A model generated the notes under the pieces. The model searched no databases and was not told the DNA's origin. It saw only the letters and a list, made by a program, of their open reading frames with translations. Below, piece by piece: positions 38,211 through 47,235 of a DNA stretch of 64,000 nt. The DNA is from DATCJU01 sp036562635 (lineage in GTDB: Bacteria > Actinomycetota > Actinomycetes > Mycobacteriales > Pseudonocardiaceae), in the NCBI GenBank assembly GCA_036562635.1, contig DATCJU010000093.1, forward strand, positions 4,238-68,237, written 5' to 3'. Position 1 is the first letter of the stretch. Every line of letters starts with the position of its first letter. A program made the translations under genes and the position numbers.

Positions 38211-40100
38211 ATGGGCCTTGCCGACGACCGTGATCTGGTCCCGCTCGGAGCGGGCTTCGACATCGTGCGGCGCGGCTACGACCGCGCCCAGGTCGACGAG
38301 CACCTGGAACGACTGGAAGCCGATCTGCGCATCCTGGTCGCCGACCGGGACGCCGCGGTCTCCCAGGCAAGTGACCTGGCTCGACAACTGGAAGCTGCCC
38401 GCGTCGAGATCGAGAACCTCCGGGCACAGGTGGACCGGCTGGCACAGCCCCCCACCACCGTCGAGGGGATGAGCGAACGGCTGCAGCGCATGCTGCGGCT
38501 CGCCCAGGACGAGGCGGCAGAGATCAAGTCACGTGCCCAGGCGGAGGCCACGCACATCCGGGCCAAGGCCGACCAGGAGGCCACCGAGCTGCGTACCCGT
38601 TACGAGCAGCTCATCGCCGACATGGACAAGCGGCGCGAGGAGATGGAGGCCGAGCACCGCGGTGTCCTGGAGCGCGCCCGAGCCGAGGCCGACCGCATGC
38701 TCGCCGAGGCCGACCAGAAACGCAAGCAGCTGGATGCCGAGGCCGAGGCGCGGCGGCGCCAGGTCGAGGAGGACTTCGAGATCGCCATGGCGTCCCGACG
38801 TGCGGAGGCCATGCGTGCCCTGGCCGAGCGGGAGGCCGCGAGCAAGGCGGAGGCGGAGCGCCGGATCCGTGAGGCCACCGAGGAGGCCAGCCGGCGCGTG
38901 CACGAGGCCACCGCCGAGGCCCGTCGGCGCACCGAGGAGGCCAACCGCCACCTGCGGGAGTGCAGCGCCGAGGCCGACCGACGGTTGCGGGAGGCCGAGA
39001 ACCGGATCGCCGACGCCAAGGCCGAAGCCGAACGCCTCATCCGGGAGGCCAACGCCGAGGCCCAGCGCCGCACCACCGAGGCCAACCAGCAGGCCGACAA
39101 GCGCCTGGCCGAAGCGAAGGCGCAGGCCGACAAGCTGGTCCAGGACGCCACCGCACAGGCCGACAAGCGCCTCGCCGACGCCAAGGCCGAAGCCGAACGC
39201 CTCGTCCAGGAGGCCAACGCCGAGGCCCAGCGCCGCACCACCGAGGCCAACCAGCAGGCCGACAAGCAGCTGCAGGAAGCCGAGAAGCGCCTCGCCGACG
39301 CCAAGGCCGAAGCCGAACGCCTCGTCCGGGAAGCCACCGCCGAAGCCCAGCGCCGCACCACCCTGGCCGCCGACCGGGTGGCCCGGCTGCGGAACCTGCG
39401 CAACCGGATCCACGAGCAGCTCAGCTCCTTCCACGACGAGCTGGAGTCGCTGCAGGCGCTGGTCGCCGAGGCCACGCCGGCGATGGAGCCGCTGGACGAG
39501 GAGGCGGAGGTGCTTCGGCTGCTCTCCGACGAGTCCGATCCGGAGCGGACCGAGGAGCTGGGCGACGTCACGGGGAAGGGCGCTGTGACGGACGAGTCCG
39601 ACACGGAGCGCACCGAGGAGATGAACCCGACCGTGGACGGGGCCGGCGGAGCGCCCGGCGCCACTGCGGGAGGTGCCCCCGAGACGGACGCCGAACGCAC
39701 CGCCGAGGTGGCCGCCGAGCCGGTGGACGTCGAGAAGCCGAGCAAGGCCGGGGAGGCGGAGGCCCCCCAGGGGAAGGCCGAGCAGCCGCAGGCGCCCACC
39801 CCGCAGGAGCAGAAGGGTGAGCAGGCTGCGGCGGAGAAGCCGGAGAAGACGCAGGACGCCCCGAAGACGGCGGGCACCCCGGAGGCCCCCACCACCCGGT
39901 TCACGGTCAGCAGCTCCGGCACCCTCGACCAGCCCACCCAGCGCATCCAGCTGCCCGGCAAGTCGTCCGCGTCGAAGCAGAACAGCCGGCAGAAGGACGG
40001 GAAGGCCGCGGCGGAGAAGGCACAGCGCGGTGCCGTCGAGCAGAACCGTTCCGGTCAGGAGCGCACCGAGAACCGGTCTCCGCGGCAGCAGCGCACGTGA
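38211..40100 (+). CDS. Large coiled-coil protein with DivIVA-like N-terminus (Scy/FilP-like)
   Basis: 629 residues. Residues 1-70 (FDIVRRGYDRAQVDEHLERLEADL) follow the DivIVA N-terminal pattern. Residues 80-420 are continuous coiled coil rich in Ala, Glu, Arg and Lys, with three near-identical segments around ADAKAEAERL-EA-AEAQRRTT (encoded at 39009-39363). From about 430 the chain is acidic and then Pro/Ala/Lys/Gln-rich, probably disordered, ending in a basic tail. No signal or membrane segment. The overall plan resembles actinobacterial polar-growth cytoskeletal proteins (Scy, FilP, DivIVA relatives); such a role is inference. Starts at ATG 38211. Confidence 0.7.
   Translation: MGLADDRDLVPLGAGFDIVRRGYDRAQVDEHLERLEADLRILVADRDAAVSQASDLARQLEAARVEIENLRAQVDRLAQPPTTVEGMSERLQRMLRLAQDEAAEIKSRAQAEATHIRAKADQEATELRTRYEQLIADMDKRREEMEAEHRGVLERARAEADRMLAEADQKRKQLDAEAEARRRQVEEDFEIAMASRRAEAMRALAEREAASKAEAERRIREATEEASRRVHEATAEARRRTEEANRHLRECSAEADRRLREAENRIADAKAEAERLIREANAEAQRRTTEANQQADKRLAEAKAQADKLVQDATAQADKRLADAKAEAERLVQEANAEAQRRTTEANQQADKQLQEAEKRLADAKAEAERLVREATAEAQRRTTLAADRVARLRNLRNRIHEQLSSFHDELESLQALVAEATPAMEPLDEEAEVLRLLSDESDPERTEELGDVTGKGAVTDESDTERTEEMNPTVDGAGGAPGATAGGAPETDAERTAEVAAEPVDVEKPSKAGEAEAPQGKAEQPQAPTPQEQKGEQAAAEKPEKTQDAPKTAGTPEAPTTRFTVSSSGTLDQPTQRIQLPGKSSASKQNSRQKDGKAAAEKAQRGAVEQNRSGQERTENRSPRQQRT
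39009..39363 (+). repeat. Internal tandem repeats in the coiled-coil gene
   Basis: Three copies of a roughly 70-100 bp unit beginning GCCGACGCCAAGGCCGAAGC at about 39009, 39174 and 39294 (the last shorter). They are almost identical at DNA level, including synonymous positions, so they were duplicated recently or are kept alike by recombination. Confidence 0.8.
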
Positions 40101-40115
40101 TCCCGGTGCCACCGT

Positions 40116-40166
40116 CGAGGGTGGGAGCCGGTCACCGGCGTCGTCCGGCCCGGCCTCCCGCCCTCG
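40116..40166. terminator. Bidirectional hairpin between convergent genes
   Basis: A 12-bp stem (40116-40127 with 40155-40166, one G-T pair) and a 27-nt loop that can pair further. It lies between the coiled-coil gene stop and the stop of the convergent hydrolase at 40173. Confidence 0.5.
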
Positions 40167-40172
40167 TGGTCG

Positions 40173-40964
40173 TCACACGCGTTCGGCCACCCGACGTACC
40201 CAGGCCAGGGTGACCTCGGCGAAGGCGTCCGGGTCCTCCAGCGGGGGCAGGTGACCGCACCGGGGAAGCACCACCAGTTCGGCATCGGGGATGCTCCCGG
40301 CGAGGTCCTGCGCGACCTCGGGCGGGGTGACCCGGTCCTCCTCGCCCACCACCACCAGGGTCGGCACCTGCACCCGGCGGAGCAGGCCCGTGCTGTCCGG
40401 ACGCGCGGCCATGGCCCGTTGCGCCCAGGCCACCCCCGCCGCCGGCTGTGTCCGCACCAGTTCCTGTGCGGTGGCGACCACGTGCGGCCGTTCCCGGTGG
40501 GTGGTGTCCCCCAGCAGGTTGGGCAGCATGGTGTCGGCCAGCCAGCCGACACCCTCCCGCTCGGCGCGCTCGGCGGCGGCCAGCCGGTTCGCCCGCTGCT
40601 CCGGCCCGTCGGCACCGGCACGGGTGTCGACCAGCAGGAGCCCGGCGACCCGGTGCGGCGCGGCCCGCAGCAACGCCATCGCCACGTACCCGCCCATCGA
40701 GCACCCGCCGACCAGGACGCGATCCAACCCGCGCTCGTCGAGCTCCCGCAACACGTCGGCCGCGACGACGTCCAGGCTCGGCTCCGGGAGGCGCTCGCCG
40801 TCCTCACCGGACAGGACCAGGGGTGTCTTGCCCATGCCGCGCTGGTCCGGGGCGATCACCCGGATGTGCTCGACCAGGGACTCCTCGACACCGCGCCACA
40901 TGCGGGAGTCGACGGGGAAGGCGTGCAACAACACGAGGGGCGTACCAAATCCGGTGTCGGTCAT
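40173..40964 (-). CDS. Alpha/beta hydrolase
   Basis: A 263-residue alpha/beta-hydrolase. Oxyanion region LVLLHAFPVDSRMW, PDQRGMGKTP, nucleophile elbow VGGCSMGGYVA (Ser in GCSMGG), acid near VVVGEEDRVTPP and catalytic His in LPRCGHLPPLEDPDAF. Cytosolic, no signal. Start ATG 40964 lies 8 nt after GGGGAG. The substrate is unknown; the shape is that of small esterases or 3-oxoadipate enol-lactonase-like enzymes. Confidence 0.85.
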   Translation of the reverse strand: MTDTGFGTPLVLLHAFPVDSRMWRGVEESLVEHIRVIAPDQRGMGKTPLVLSGEDGERLPEPSLDVVAADVLRELDERGLDRVLVGGCSMGGYVAMALLRAAPHRVAGLLLVDTRAGADGPEQRANRLAAAERAEREGVGWLADTMLPNLLGDTTHRERPHVVATAQELVRTQPAAGVAWAQRAMAARPDSTGLLRRVQVPTLVVVGEEDRVTPPEVAQDLAGSIPDAELVVLPRCGHLPPLEDPDAFAEVTLAWVRRVAERV

Positions 40965-41129
40965 GTGCACGGCTCCCCATCCTGCCCGGCACGGGCGCAC
41001 CACGCCTGTCGCCGCCCGCCCGCCGAACCGCGTCGTGCCGCTGCGCGAGGGCGCGCTGGGGGCGGCTGACCAGGGCACAGGTCACGTCCTCGCCCCGGGA
41101 ACCGGTCGGGCCCGCCCGGCCGACCGAGC

Positions 41130-41879
41130 TCAGTTCCCCACGATCGTGACCTGCCGGGTCTCGGACGGACCGTCCCAGGTGCGGGGCAGCGGGGTGGGAA
41201 CCCCCGGTGCGACACGGGCGACGATCGCGTCCAGCACCTCCTCGGTGTATCCGACGAACAGGTGCTTGGCACCGGGGAAGTCGACCACCTCGGCCTGCGG
41301 TATCGCCGCGAACCGACGACGCGCCTCGTCCGGGCGCAGGTAGTCGTCGAACTCCGGTACCAGACAGTGCACCGGCTTGCCGGACTCCGCCCAGACCTGC
41401 AGGTGCTCGGGCTTGCTGAACCGCAGCGGCGGGGAGATCAGCACCGCTCCGCGCACGATCGGGTCGCACCCGTACATCAGGGTCAGATCCGTGCCGAACG
41501 ACCAGCCCACCAGCCACACGTTCGGCAGGTCGTGGAACTCGGCGTACTCCAGGGCCGCGGCGACGTCGAAGCGTTCCCCCACGGCGTTGTCGAAACTGCC
41601 CTCGCTGCGACCGGCCTCGCTGGCGGTGCCGCGGGTGTTGAAGCGCAGCACGGCCAGGTCGGCCAGCGCGGGCAGGCGCCAGGCGGCCTTGCGGTACAGG
41701 TGCGAGTCCATCATCCCGCCGTGGGTGGGCAGCGGGTGCAGACAGACCAGGGTGGCCCGTGGCTCCCGGTCCACGGGCAGGGCCAGCTCGCCGACGAGGT
41801 TCAGCCCATCGGCGGTGTGCAGCGTGATCGGCTCCCGACGTGCGGGCAGCACGGTGTTGGCACGGATCTCGGTGCTCAT
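41130..41879 (-). CDS. Alpha/beta hydrolase, YfhR/DUF-type short dienelactone-like
   Basis: A 249-residue alpha/beta-hydrolase: LVCLHPLPTHGGMMDSHLYR (oxyanion region), LRFNTRGTASEAGRSEGSFD, nucleophile elbow LVGWSFGTDLT (Ser in GWSFG), acid near LVPEFDDYLRPDEA and His in FPGAKHLFVGYTEE. This GxSFG subfamily is widespread in actinobacteria and its substrate is not known. Start ATG 41879 (MSTEIRAN) is preferred; ATG 41897 is in frame. Same strand as the hydrolase at 40.2 kb but 165 bp apart. Confidence 0.82.
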   Translation of the reverse strand: MSTEIRANTVLPARREPITLHTADGLNLVGELALPVDREPRATLVCLHPLPTHGGMMDSHLYRKAAWRLPALADLAVLRFNTRGTASEAGRSEGSFDNAVGERFDVAAALEYAEFHDLPNVWLVGWSFGTDLTLMYGCDPIVRGAVLISPPLRFSKPEHLQVWAESGKPVHCLVPEFDDYLRPDEARRRFAAIPQAEVVDFPGAKHLFVGYTEEVLDAIVARVAPGVPTPLPRTWDGPSETRQVTIVGN

Positions 41880-41985
41880 CACCTCAGATCCTGCCATCTT
41901 CCACGGGCCTGTCACCCTTCCAGGGGTGTGACGGTGAACGTCGCACCGCGGCCGACACCGGTCTCGGCGTGCGGGGCGGGCCGGT

Positions 41986-42312
41986 CTACCACCAGCGCCG
42001 GGTGGGACGGCGGGTGTGCCGTCCCCGCCAGCAACCGGTGTGCCAGTGCCGGCGTTCCTCGGCCGCGCCCAGTCCCTCGGCGGGCCAGGCCACCACGTGC
42101 GGAACCCCCGGGCGAATCTCGTGGTCGCAGCCGGGACAACGGTAGGTCTTGACGCTCTGCGCGCCGGGTATATCCCGCACCAGCCAGTCCCCGTCCGGCC
42201 CCGACTCGGTACGCGGCCACCCCGCCCCGGACAGGGGGCGCGGCTCGTTGCTCCGACGGGACGACCCGGAACGGGACGCCCGGGAGCGACGGGGGTTGTT
42301 CCGGCGAGGCAC
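41986..42312 (-). CDS. Small zinc-ribbon protein of actinobacteria
   Basis: About 108 residues. The N-terminus is basic and Arg/Asn/Pro-rich (VPRRNNPRRSRASRS). The conserved part reads WLVRDIPGAQSVKTYRCPGC, then DHEIRPGVPHVVAWP and ERRHWHTGCW, with CPGC and H-x-H-x-x-C as probable zinc ligands. Similar short proteins, sometimes misnamed ATP/GTP-binding, occur throughout actinobacteria; no function is known. Start GTG 42312 is chosen by family N-terminus. Divergent from the FmdB-type gene with 200 bp between. Confidence 0.65.
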   Translation of the reverse strand: MPRRNNPRRSRASRSGSSRRSNEPRPLSGAGWPRTESGPDGDWLVRDIPGAQSVKTYRCPGCDHEIRPGVPHVVAWPAEGLGAAEERRHWHTGCWRGRHTRRPTRRWW

Positions 42313-42513
42313 GAGATAACACGGTAACGTGACCGCCCGATCGGTCCTGCTCTCGGTCACCTGCGACGTGTACGACCGTGACTCGGGGTGACCACGGTTC
42401 GCCGTCGAACCATCCGCCCGGACATGCCGCCCGGTGCGGGGGATCACCTCATCCGCGGACATCACCCGATGTCAGGTCGCCGCCCACCCCGGGGGGTGGC
42501 CCAGAATGTACGC

Positions 42514-42735
42514 GTGCCTACCTACGCCTACCGCTGCCGCGAGTGTGCCCAGCAGTTCGAGGTCAAGCGGCCCATGAGCGCCGCGTCCGACCCCGCTGAG
42601 TGCCCGCAGGGACACACCGACACGGTCAAGCTGCTGACCACGGTGGGGCTCACCGGCCGAGCCGGGGTCGGGGCCGCGGCGAGCACCCCCGCCCCTGCCG
42701 GTGGGTGCTGCGGTGGCGGTTGCTGCGGCGGCTGA
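42514..42735 (+). CDS. FmdB-type zinc-ribbon protein
   Basis: A 73-residue protein: VPTYAYRCRECAQQFEVKRP with CREC, then CPQGH, giving the FmdB/CxxC_CxxC_SSSS zinc ribbon, and a Gly/Cys-rich end GGCCGGGCCGG. Start GTG 42514 gives the family-typical N-terminus. Such proteins are thought to be small regulatory or RNA/protein-binding factors. No co-directional neighbour. Confidence 0.85.
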   Translation: MPTYAYRCRECAQQFEVKRPMSAASDPAECPQGHTDTVKLLTTVGLTGRAGVGAAASTPAPAGGCCGGGCCGG

Positions 42736-42815
42736 GCAGCAGCACCCCGACCCGTTCCGTCTCGGGTCCCTCCGACCGTCAGGTGTCCGCAGGCGCGTGA
42801 CCGCCGCCCGGGTGT

Positions 42816-43769
42816 TCAGGGCCGGTGCCCGTTCCGTGTGCCGGTCCCGGCCGGCGCCTGCTCCCGGTCCTGCACGCACTCCTCGGCGAAGGCGAGCACC
42901 CGCAGGTGATAGGGCCGGGCGGCCCAGCCCAGGCTGATGTTGTGACCGGCGTTGGGCTGGTGGGCGAACGTCACCCGGGGCGAGTTCGGCAGCAGGGCGG
43001 CGAGCTCGTCGAGGGCCTCCGGGTCGTGCCGCCACCAGTGTTCGTGCTCGGCGAAGGTGAACCGCACCGGCACCCGGACCCGCGCCGCCACCTCGGCGAT
43101 GCGCTGCGGCCAGTACGGCACCTCCTCCGCCTCCCGTGGAGGCATCGGTCCGGTCAGGCTCTGACTCGCCACGAAGGTCCCCGGTGGGTACAGCAGGACC
43201 GGTCCCCAGTGCATGCGGGCGAGGTCGCGCAGCTCCACCGGCCCCTCGACCCGGTGCAGGGCCGCCATGTGCTCGACCGCGTCCGGACCGAGCCGGTGCC
43301 CGCACCCGGAGATGTCCAGGCCGAGCAGCTCGGCGCCCGACGAGGTCGGACCGGTCCAGTCGGCGGCGAGCCGTAGCGCGAGTTTGCCGCCGTAGGAGTG
43401 CCCGACCAGCAGGAACCCGGCCCCGACCGGGTGGTGGGCGGCGAAACGGTCCAGTGCGGTGCGGACGGTCCGGGCCTGTTCGGCCAACCGCTGGCCCTGG
43501 GGCAGCGCACCCGCCGAGTGCCCGTAACCGGGGCGGTCCACGGCCAGCACGGTGAATCCCAGCTCGGTGCCCAGGTCCAGGAGCGACAGTCCCGGGTGGA
43601 CCCGGCTGTGGAAGTAGCCGGCACGCATCCCGCCGCCGTGCAGGGCGACCAGTACCGCACGCGGCGTCCGGTGCGGCTCGGCCAACAACGCGGAGAGGCC
43701 GAGCCCGTCACCGGCGTCGAGGACGATCTCCCGCACCGCCGGTCCGGTGGCCACCTGGTCGACGGTCAC
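42816..43769 (-). CDS. Alpha/beta hydrolase
   Basis: A 317-residue alpha/beta-hydrolase: VLVALHGGGMRAGYFHSRV (oxyanion HGGG), VDRPGYGHSAG, nucleophile elbow LVGHSYGGKLA, acid region FTFAEHEHWWRHDPEAL and His in HQPNAGHNISLGWAARPYH. No signal peptide. Start GTG 43769 follows GGAGGAGGG. The substrate is unknown; relatives are often annotated in secondary metabolism. Convergent with the FmdB-type gene. Confidence 0.85.
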   Translation of the reverse strand: MTVDQVATGPAVREIVLDAGDGLGLSALLAEPHRTPRAVLVALHGGGMRAGYFHSRVHPGLSLLDLGTELGFTVLAVDRPGYGHSAGALPQGQRLAEQARTVRTALDRFAAHHPVGAGFLLVGHSYGGKLALRLAADWTGPTSSGAELLGLDISGCGHRLGPDAVEHMAALHRVEGPVELRDLARMHWGPVLLYPPGTFVASQSLTGPMPPREAEEVPYWPQRIAEVAARVRVPVRFTFAEHEHWWRHDPEALDELAALLPNSPRVTFAHQPNAGHNISLGWAARPYHLRVLAFAEECVQDREQAPAGTGTRNGHRP

Positions 43770-43885
43770 TGCGTCCCTCCTCCGGTGTGAGGTGCCGTCG
43801 GGGTGTCCTCCATGGCACCGGTCAACGATCCAGTCCGCCTCGAGAACCCGACCAGGCCGCAGGACCACCCGCACACCACACACCG

Positions 43886-43918
43886 GGGCCCCGGGACCGC
43901 CGTACGGTCCCGGGGCCC
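43886..43918 (-). terminator. Hairpin terminator after the 3-hydroxyacyl-CoA dehydrogenase gene
   Basis: Perfect 14-bp arms (43886-43899 and 43905-43918) with loop CCGTA, 38 nt past the dehydrogenase stop on the - strand. No U-tract. Confidence 0.7.
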
Positions 43919-43955
43919 GACACGTTCCGGACGTGCTCGACGACCGTGGCCGCGC

Positions 43956-45734
43956 TCAGCTGTAGTCGCGGAACCCCTTGCCGGTCTTGCGACCCAGCCG
44001 CCCGGCGGTCACCAGGTGCTCCAGCAGCGGGGCCGGCGCGAAACCGGCCTCACGGAACTCCAGGTACAGGGTGCGCTGGATGGCCAGGGCGACGTCCAGC
44101 CCCACCACGTCGAGCAGCTCGAACGGGCCCATCGGCAGGCCGCAGCCCACCTTCATCGCGTTGTCGATGTCGTCGGCGGAGGCGTAGTGCGCCTCCAGCA
44201 TCTTCACCGCGTCGTTCAGGTAGGGGAACAGCAGCGCGTTGACGATGAACCCGGCGCGGTCCCCGCAGGTCACCGCGTGCTTGCCCAGCTTGTCGCACAC
44301 CGCCCTGGCGGTGGCCAGCACCTCCGGTGCGGTGGAGATGGTGTGCACCACCTCGACCAGCTTCATCACCGGGGCCGGGTTGAAGAAGTGCAGGCCCACC
44401 ACGTCCTGCGGGCGCGAGGTGGCGGCGGCGCACTCGATGACCGGCAGCGAGGAGGTGGTGGTGGCCAGGACCGCCCCCGGCTTGCACACCTCGTCCAGGG
44501 TCTCGAACACGGCCTTCTTGACCGTCAGGTCCTCGGCGACCGCCTCCACCACCAGGTCGCAGTCGCCCAGGTCCTCGATGTCGGTGGTGGTGCGGATACG
44601 GCCCAGCGCGGCGTCGCGCTCGTCCTCGCCGAGCTTGCCCCGCAGCACCGCCTTCTCCAGGGAGCGACGCACCACGTCCAGGGCCGCGGCGGCCTTCTGC
44701 TCGCTGCGTGCCCGCATCACCACGTCGTAACCGGCCTTGGCGAACACCTCAACGATGCCGGTGGCCATGGTGCCGGTGCCCACCACACCGACCCGGTTCA
44801 CCTCGCGGGGCGCCACCGTGTCCTCGGTCTTCTCCACCGGGGTGAGCGCGTCGGGCACCACGGTGGGCGAGTCCGGCGCGTCGTAGGTGTAGAAGCCGCG
44901 CCCGGTCTTCCGGCCCAGCCACCCGGCGGTGATCATCTGCTTGAGCAGCGGCGCCGGGGCGTGCAGCCGGTTGCGCGACTGGTGGTACATCGTGTCGAGG
45001 ATCTCGTAGGCGGTGTCCAGCCCGATCAGGTCGAGCAGCTGCAGCGGACCCATCGGGTAGCCGCAGCCCAGACGCATCGCCGCGTCCAGGTCCTCCCGGG
45101 TGGCGTAGCGGCTCTCGAACATCCGCACCGCGTGGTTGAGGTACCCGAACAGCAGCGCGTTGGCGATGAAGCCGGCCCGGTCACCGATCACCACCGGGAC
45201 CTTGCCCAGCCGCTTGGCGAGTTCGACGACGTCGTCGACCACCTCGGGCTCGGTGACGACGGTGCGGACCACCTCGACGAGCTTGAGCACCGGGGCCGGG
45301 TTGAAGAAGTGCATCCCGACGACCTTGCCGGGCCGGCCGGTGTGCACACCGATCTCGGTGATCGACAGGGACGAGGTGTTGGAGGCCAGCACGACGTCCG
45401 GCCGGCACACCCGGTCCAGCTCGGCGAAGATCCGGGCCTTGAGTTCCATGCGCTCCGGCACGGCCTCGACGACGAAGTCGGCCTCGCTCAGGTCGGACAG
45501 CTGGGTGGTGAAGCGGATGCGGTCGAGCAGCGCCCGCTGCTCACCCTCGTGCAGCTTGCCCCGGCGGACCGCCCGATCGGTCGAGTGCTCGATGTGCCCG
45601 CGCCCGCGGCGCACACCCTCCTCGTCGGCCTCGACCGCGACGACCCGGAAGCCGTTGCGGGCGAACACCTCGGCGATTCCGGCACCCATGGTGCCGAGCC
45701 CCACCACACCGACCGTGGAGATCTCCCGGGCCAC
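43956..45734 (-). CDS. Tandem-fused 3-hydroxybutyryl-CoA dehydrogenase
   Basis: 592 residues made of two complete 3-hydroxyacyl-CoA dehydrogenase units joined by a short linker near residues 290-310. Unit 1: VGVVGLGTMGAGIAEVFARN, catalytic His in GMHFFNPAPVLKLVEVV, GYPMGPLQLLDLIGLD. Unit 2: VGVVGTGTMATGIVEVFAKA, GLHFFNPAPVMKLVEVV, GLPMGPFELLDVVGLD. Both have the NAD motif and catalytic His, so both may be active on short-chain 3-hydroxyacyl-CoA. Start GTG 45734 has GGAGG at 6 nt; ATG 45740 is too close to that site. Double units of this kind occur in actinomycetes. Confidence 0.92.
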   Translation of the reverse strand: MAREISTVGVVGLGTMGAGIAEVFARNGFRVVAVEADEEGVRRGRGHIEHSTDRAVRRGKLHEGEQRALLDRIRFTTQLSDLSEADFVVEAVPERMELKARIFAELDRVCRPDVVLASNTSSLSITEIGVHTGRPGKVVGMHFFNPAPVLKLVEVVRTVVTEPEVVDDVVELAKRLGKVPVVIGDRAGFIANALLFGYLNHAVRMFESRYATREDLDAAMRLGCGYPMGPLQLLDLIGLDTAYEILDTMYHQSRNRLHAPAPLLKQMITAGWLGRKTGRGFYTYDAPDSPTVVPDALTPVEKTEDTVAPREVNRVGVVGTGTMATGIVEVFAKAGYDVVMRARSEQKAAAALDVVRRSLEKAVLRGKLGEDERDAALGRIRTTTDIEDLGDCDLVVEAVAEDLTVKKAVFETLDEVCKPGAVLATTTSSLPVIECAAATSRPQDVVGLHFFNPAPVMKLVEVVHTISTAPEVLATARAVCDKLGKHAVTCGDRAGFIVNALLFPYLNDAVKMLEAHYASADDIDNAMKVGCGLPMGPFELLDVVGLDVALAIQRTLYLEFREAGFAPAPLLEHLVTAGRLGRKTGKGFRDYS

Positions 45735-45862
45735 AGCCATCCTCCCACTTCGTCGAGGGCCGTACGCGGCGTCGGGCTGACTGCGCAGCGCCGATCCTCC
45801 CGGATACTGCCATGCCGTGTCCGGGGGACGGGGTGACCTTCACCACGGGTGCGTGGGGCGGT

Positions 45863-46594
45863 TCACTCGTCGAAACGTCGTTCGTTCAGCTCGTGGATGC
45901 GCCGCAGGGCCTCCCGTGCCTCCGGGCCGCGCGCCCGCACCACCACCCGGTCCCCGCCCCGGGCGCCCAGGGCCATGAGGGCGAGCACGCTGCGGGCGTC
46001 GACTTCCTGTTCCCGGAAGCCGATCACCACCTCGGCCTGCAGCTCGTTGATCGCCCGGGCGAGCAGGGCGGCGGGCCGGGCGTGCAGGCCGACCTCGTTG
46101 CGCAGTTCGATCTCGGCCACCTCCTCGGTGACCGGCTCCGCCGCCACCCCGGTGGCTCCGGCCGCGTCGGCTGCGGACCCGGCCGTCGGTGTCCCCGCCG
46201 CGGCCGCCACGTCCCCGGCGACCCCGGCCGCGGCCGCGGCGGCCTCCGCCACACCGTCCAGGTCGGCCCCGCCCTGGGCGGCGACCGCGGCGGCCACCGC
46301 ACCCTCCACGAAGGGGGCCTCCACCACGAACGCCCGTGACGGGTCGCCGAGAGCCTCCACCGCCAGCTCGGCGGTCATCTGTGCGCTGCCCAGGTCGTAG
46401 AGCACGACCACACCGTCGCCACCGTCGGCCCGGTCCAACGCGTTGGCCACCGAGTCGTAGTCGGTGCCCAGACCACCGTCGGGCAGTCCGCCGACGGGCA
46501 GCACGGTCACGTCCGGTGCCATCTGGGCGGCCAGCTCGGCCACCCCCTGGGCGAGCTGGGCGCTGTGCGAGACCAGCACGAGCCCGACCGTCAC
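45863..46594 (-). CDS. dhaM: DhaM (EIIA-man type) fused to HPr, dihydroxyacetone kinase phosphotransferase
   Basis: 243 residues. Residues 1-125 are the mannose-EIIA-like DhaM domain with phospho-His H10 in VLVSHSAQLAQG. After an Ala/Gly-rich linker (about 118-158) comes an HPr domain with H171 in NEVGLHARPAALLARA. It passes phosphate from enzyme I to DhaL-bound ADP. The enzyme I-like part found in E. coli DhaM is absent. Start GTG 46594 follows GGGAGG and overlaps the dhaL stop (GTGA). Confidence 0.92.
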   Translation of the reverse strand: MTVGLVLVSHSAQLAQGVAELAAQMAPDVTVLPVGGLPDGGLGTDYDSVANALDRADGGDGVVVLYDLGSAQMTAELAVEALGDPSRAFVVEAPFVEGAVAAAVAAQGGADLDGVAEAAAAAAGVAGDVAAAAGTPTAGSAADAAGATGVAAEPVTEEVAEIELRNEVGLHARPAALLARAINELQAEVVIGFREQEVDARSVLALMALGARGGDRVVVRARGPEAREALRRIHELNERRFDE

Positions 46595-47235
46595 ACCTCA
46601 CCTCCCGCGGCTCGGGCCAGGGTGCGCAGGATCAGCGTGCAGGAACGTGCCCCCGGGTCGAGGTGTCCGGCGCTGCGCTCGCCCAGGTAGGACGCCCGGC
46701 CCTTGCGGGCGATCAGGGGCACCGTGGCGTCCGCTCCCCGCTGTGCGGCGTCCGCGGCGGCGGACAACACCGCCGCGGGGTCACCGCCGGCGTCCGCGGC
46801 GGACCGTGCGGCCTCCACGGCCGGGGTGAGGGCGTCGACCATGGTCTTGTCCCCCGGCGCGGCCTTGCCACGGGCCACCACTCCCTCCAGTGCGGCCGCC
46901 AACGCGGTGGCCACGGCGTTGCCGTCCAGTTCGGTGGCGTCCTTGACCGCGGTGGCCGCACGCAGGAACGCCGTCCCGTACAGCGGGCCGGCGGCACCGC
47001 CGACCGTGGAGATGAGGGTGGACGCCACCGTGCGCAGGACGGCGGCGGGCGTCTCGAAACCCCCACCGGCCAGTTTGGACGTCACCGCGGCGAACCCACG
47101 GTGCATGTTCTCGCCGTGGTCACCGTCTCCGATCGCTCGGTCCAGGTCGATCAGTTCCCTGCGGTGCTCGTCGAGCGTCCCGGCCACGGCCCGGACGGCC
47201 GTGACCACGTCGTCCGCCGTGCACGCCATCGTCAC
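46591..47235 (-). CDS. dhaL: Dihydroxyacetone kinase subunit DhaL
   Basis: A 214-residue ADP-binding subunit. The metal site is DLDRAIGDGDHGENM (three Asp), followed by STVGGAAGPLYGTAF, DKTMVDALTPAVEAA and GRASYLGERSAGHLDPGA, all normal for DhaL. Start GTG 47235 overlaps the dhaK stop by 4 bp; ATG 47229 is the alternative. Middle gene of dhaK-dhaL-dhaM. Confidence 0.94.
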   Translation of the reverse strand: MTMACTADDVVTAVRAVAGTLDEHRRELIDLDRAIGDGDHGENMHRGFAAVTSKLAGGGFETPAAVLRTVASTLISTVGGAAGPLYGTAFLRAATAVKDATELDGNAVATALAAALEGVVARGKAAPGDKTMVDALTPAVEAARSAADAGGDPAAVLSAAADAAQRGADATVPLIARKGRASYLGERSAGHLDPGARSCTLILRTLARAAGGEV

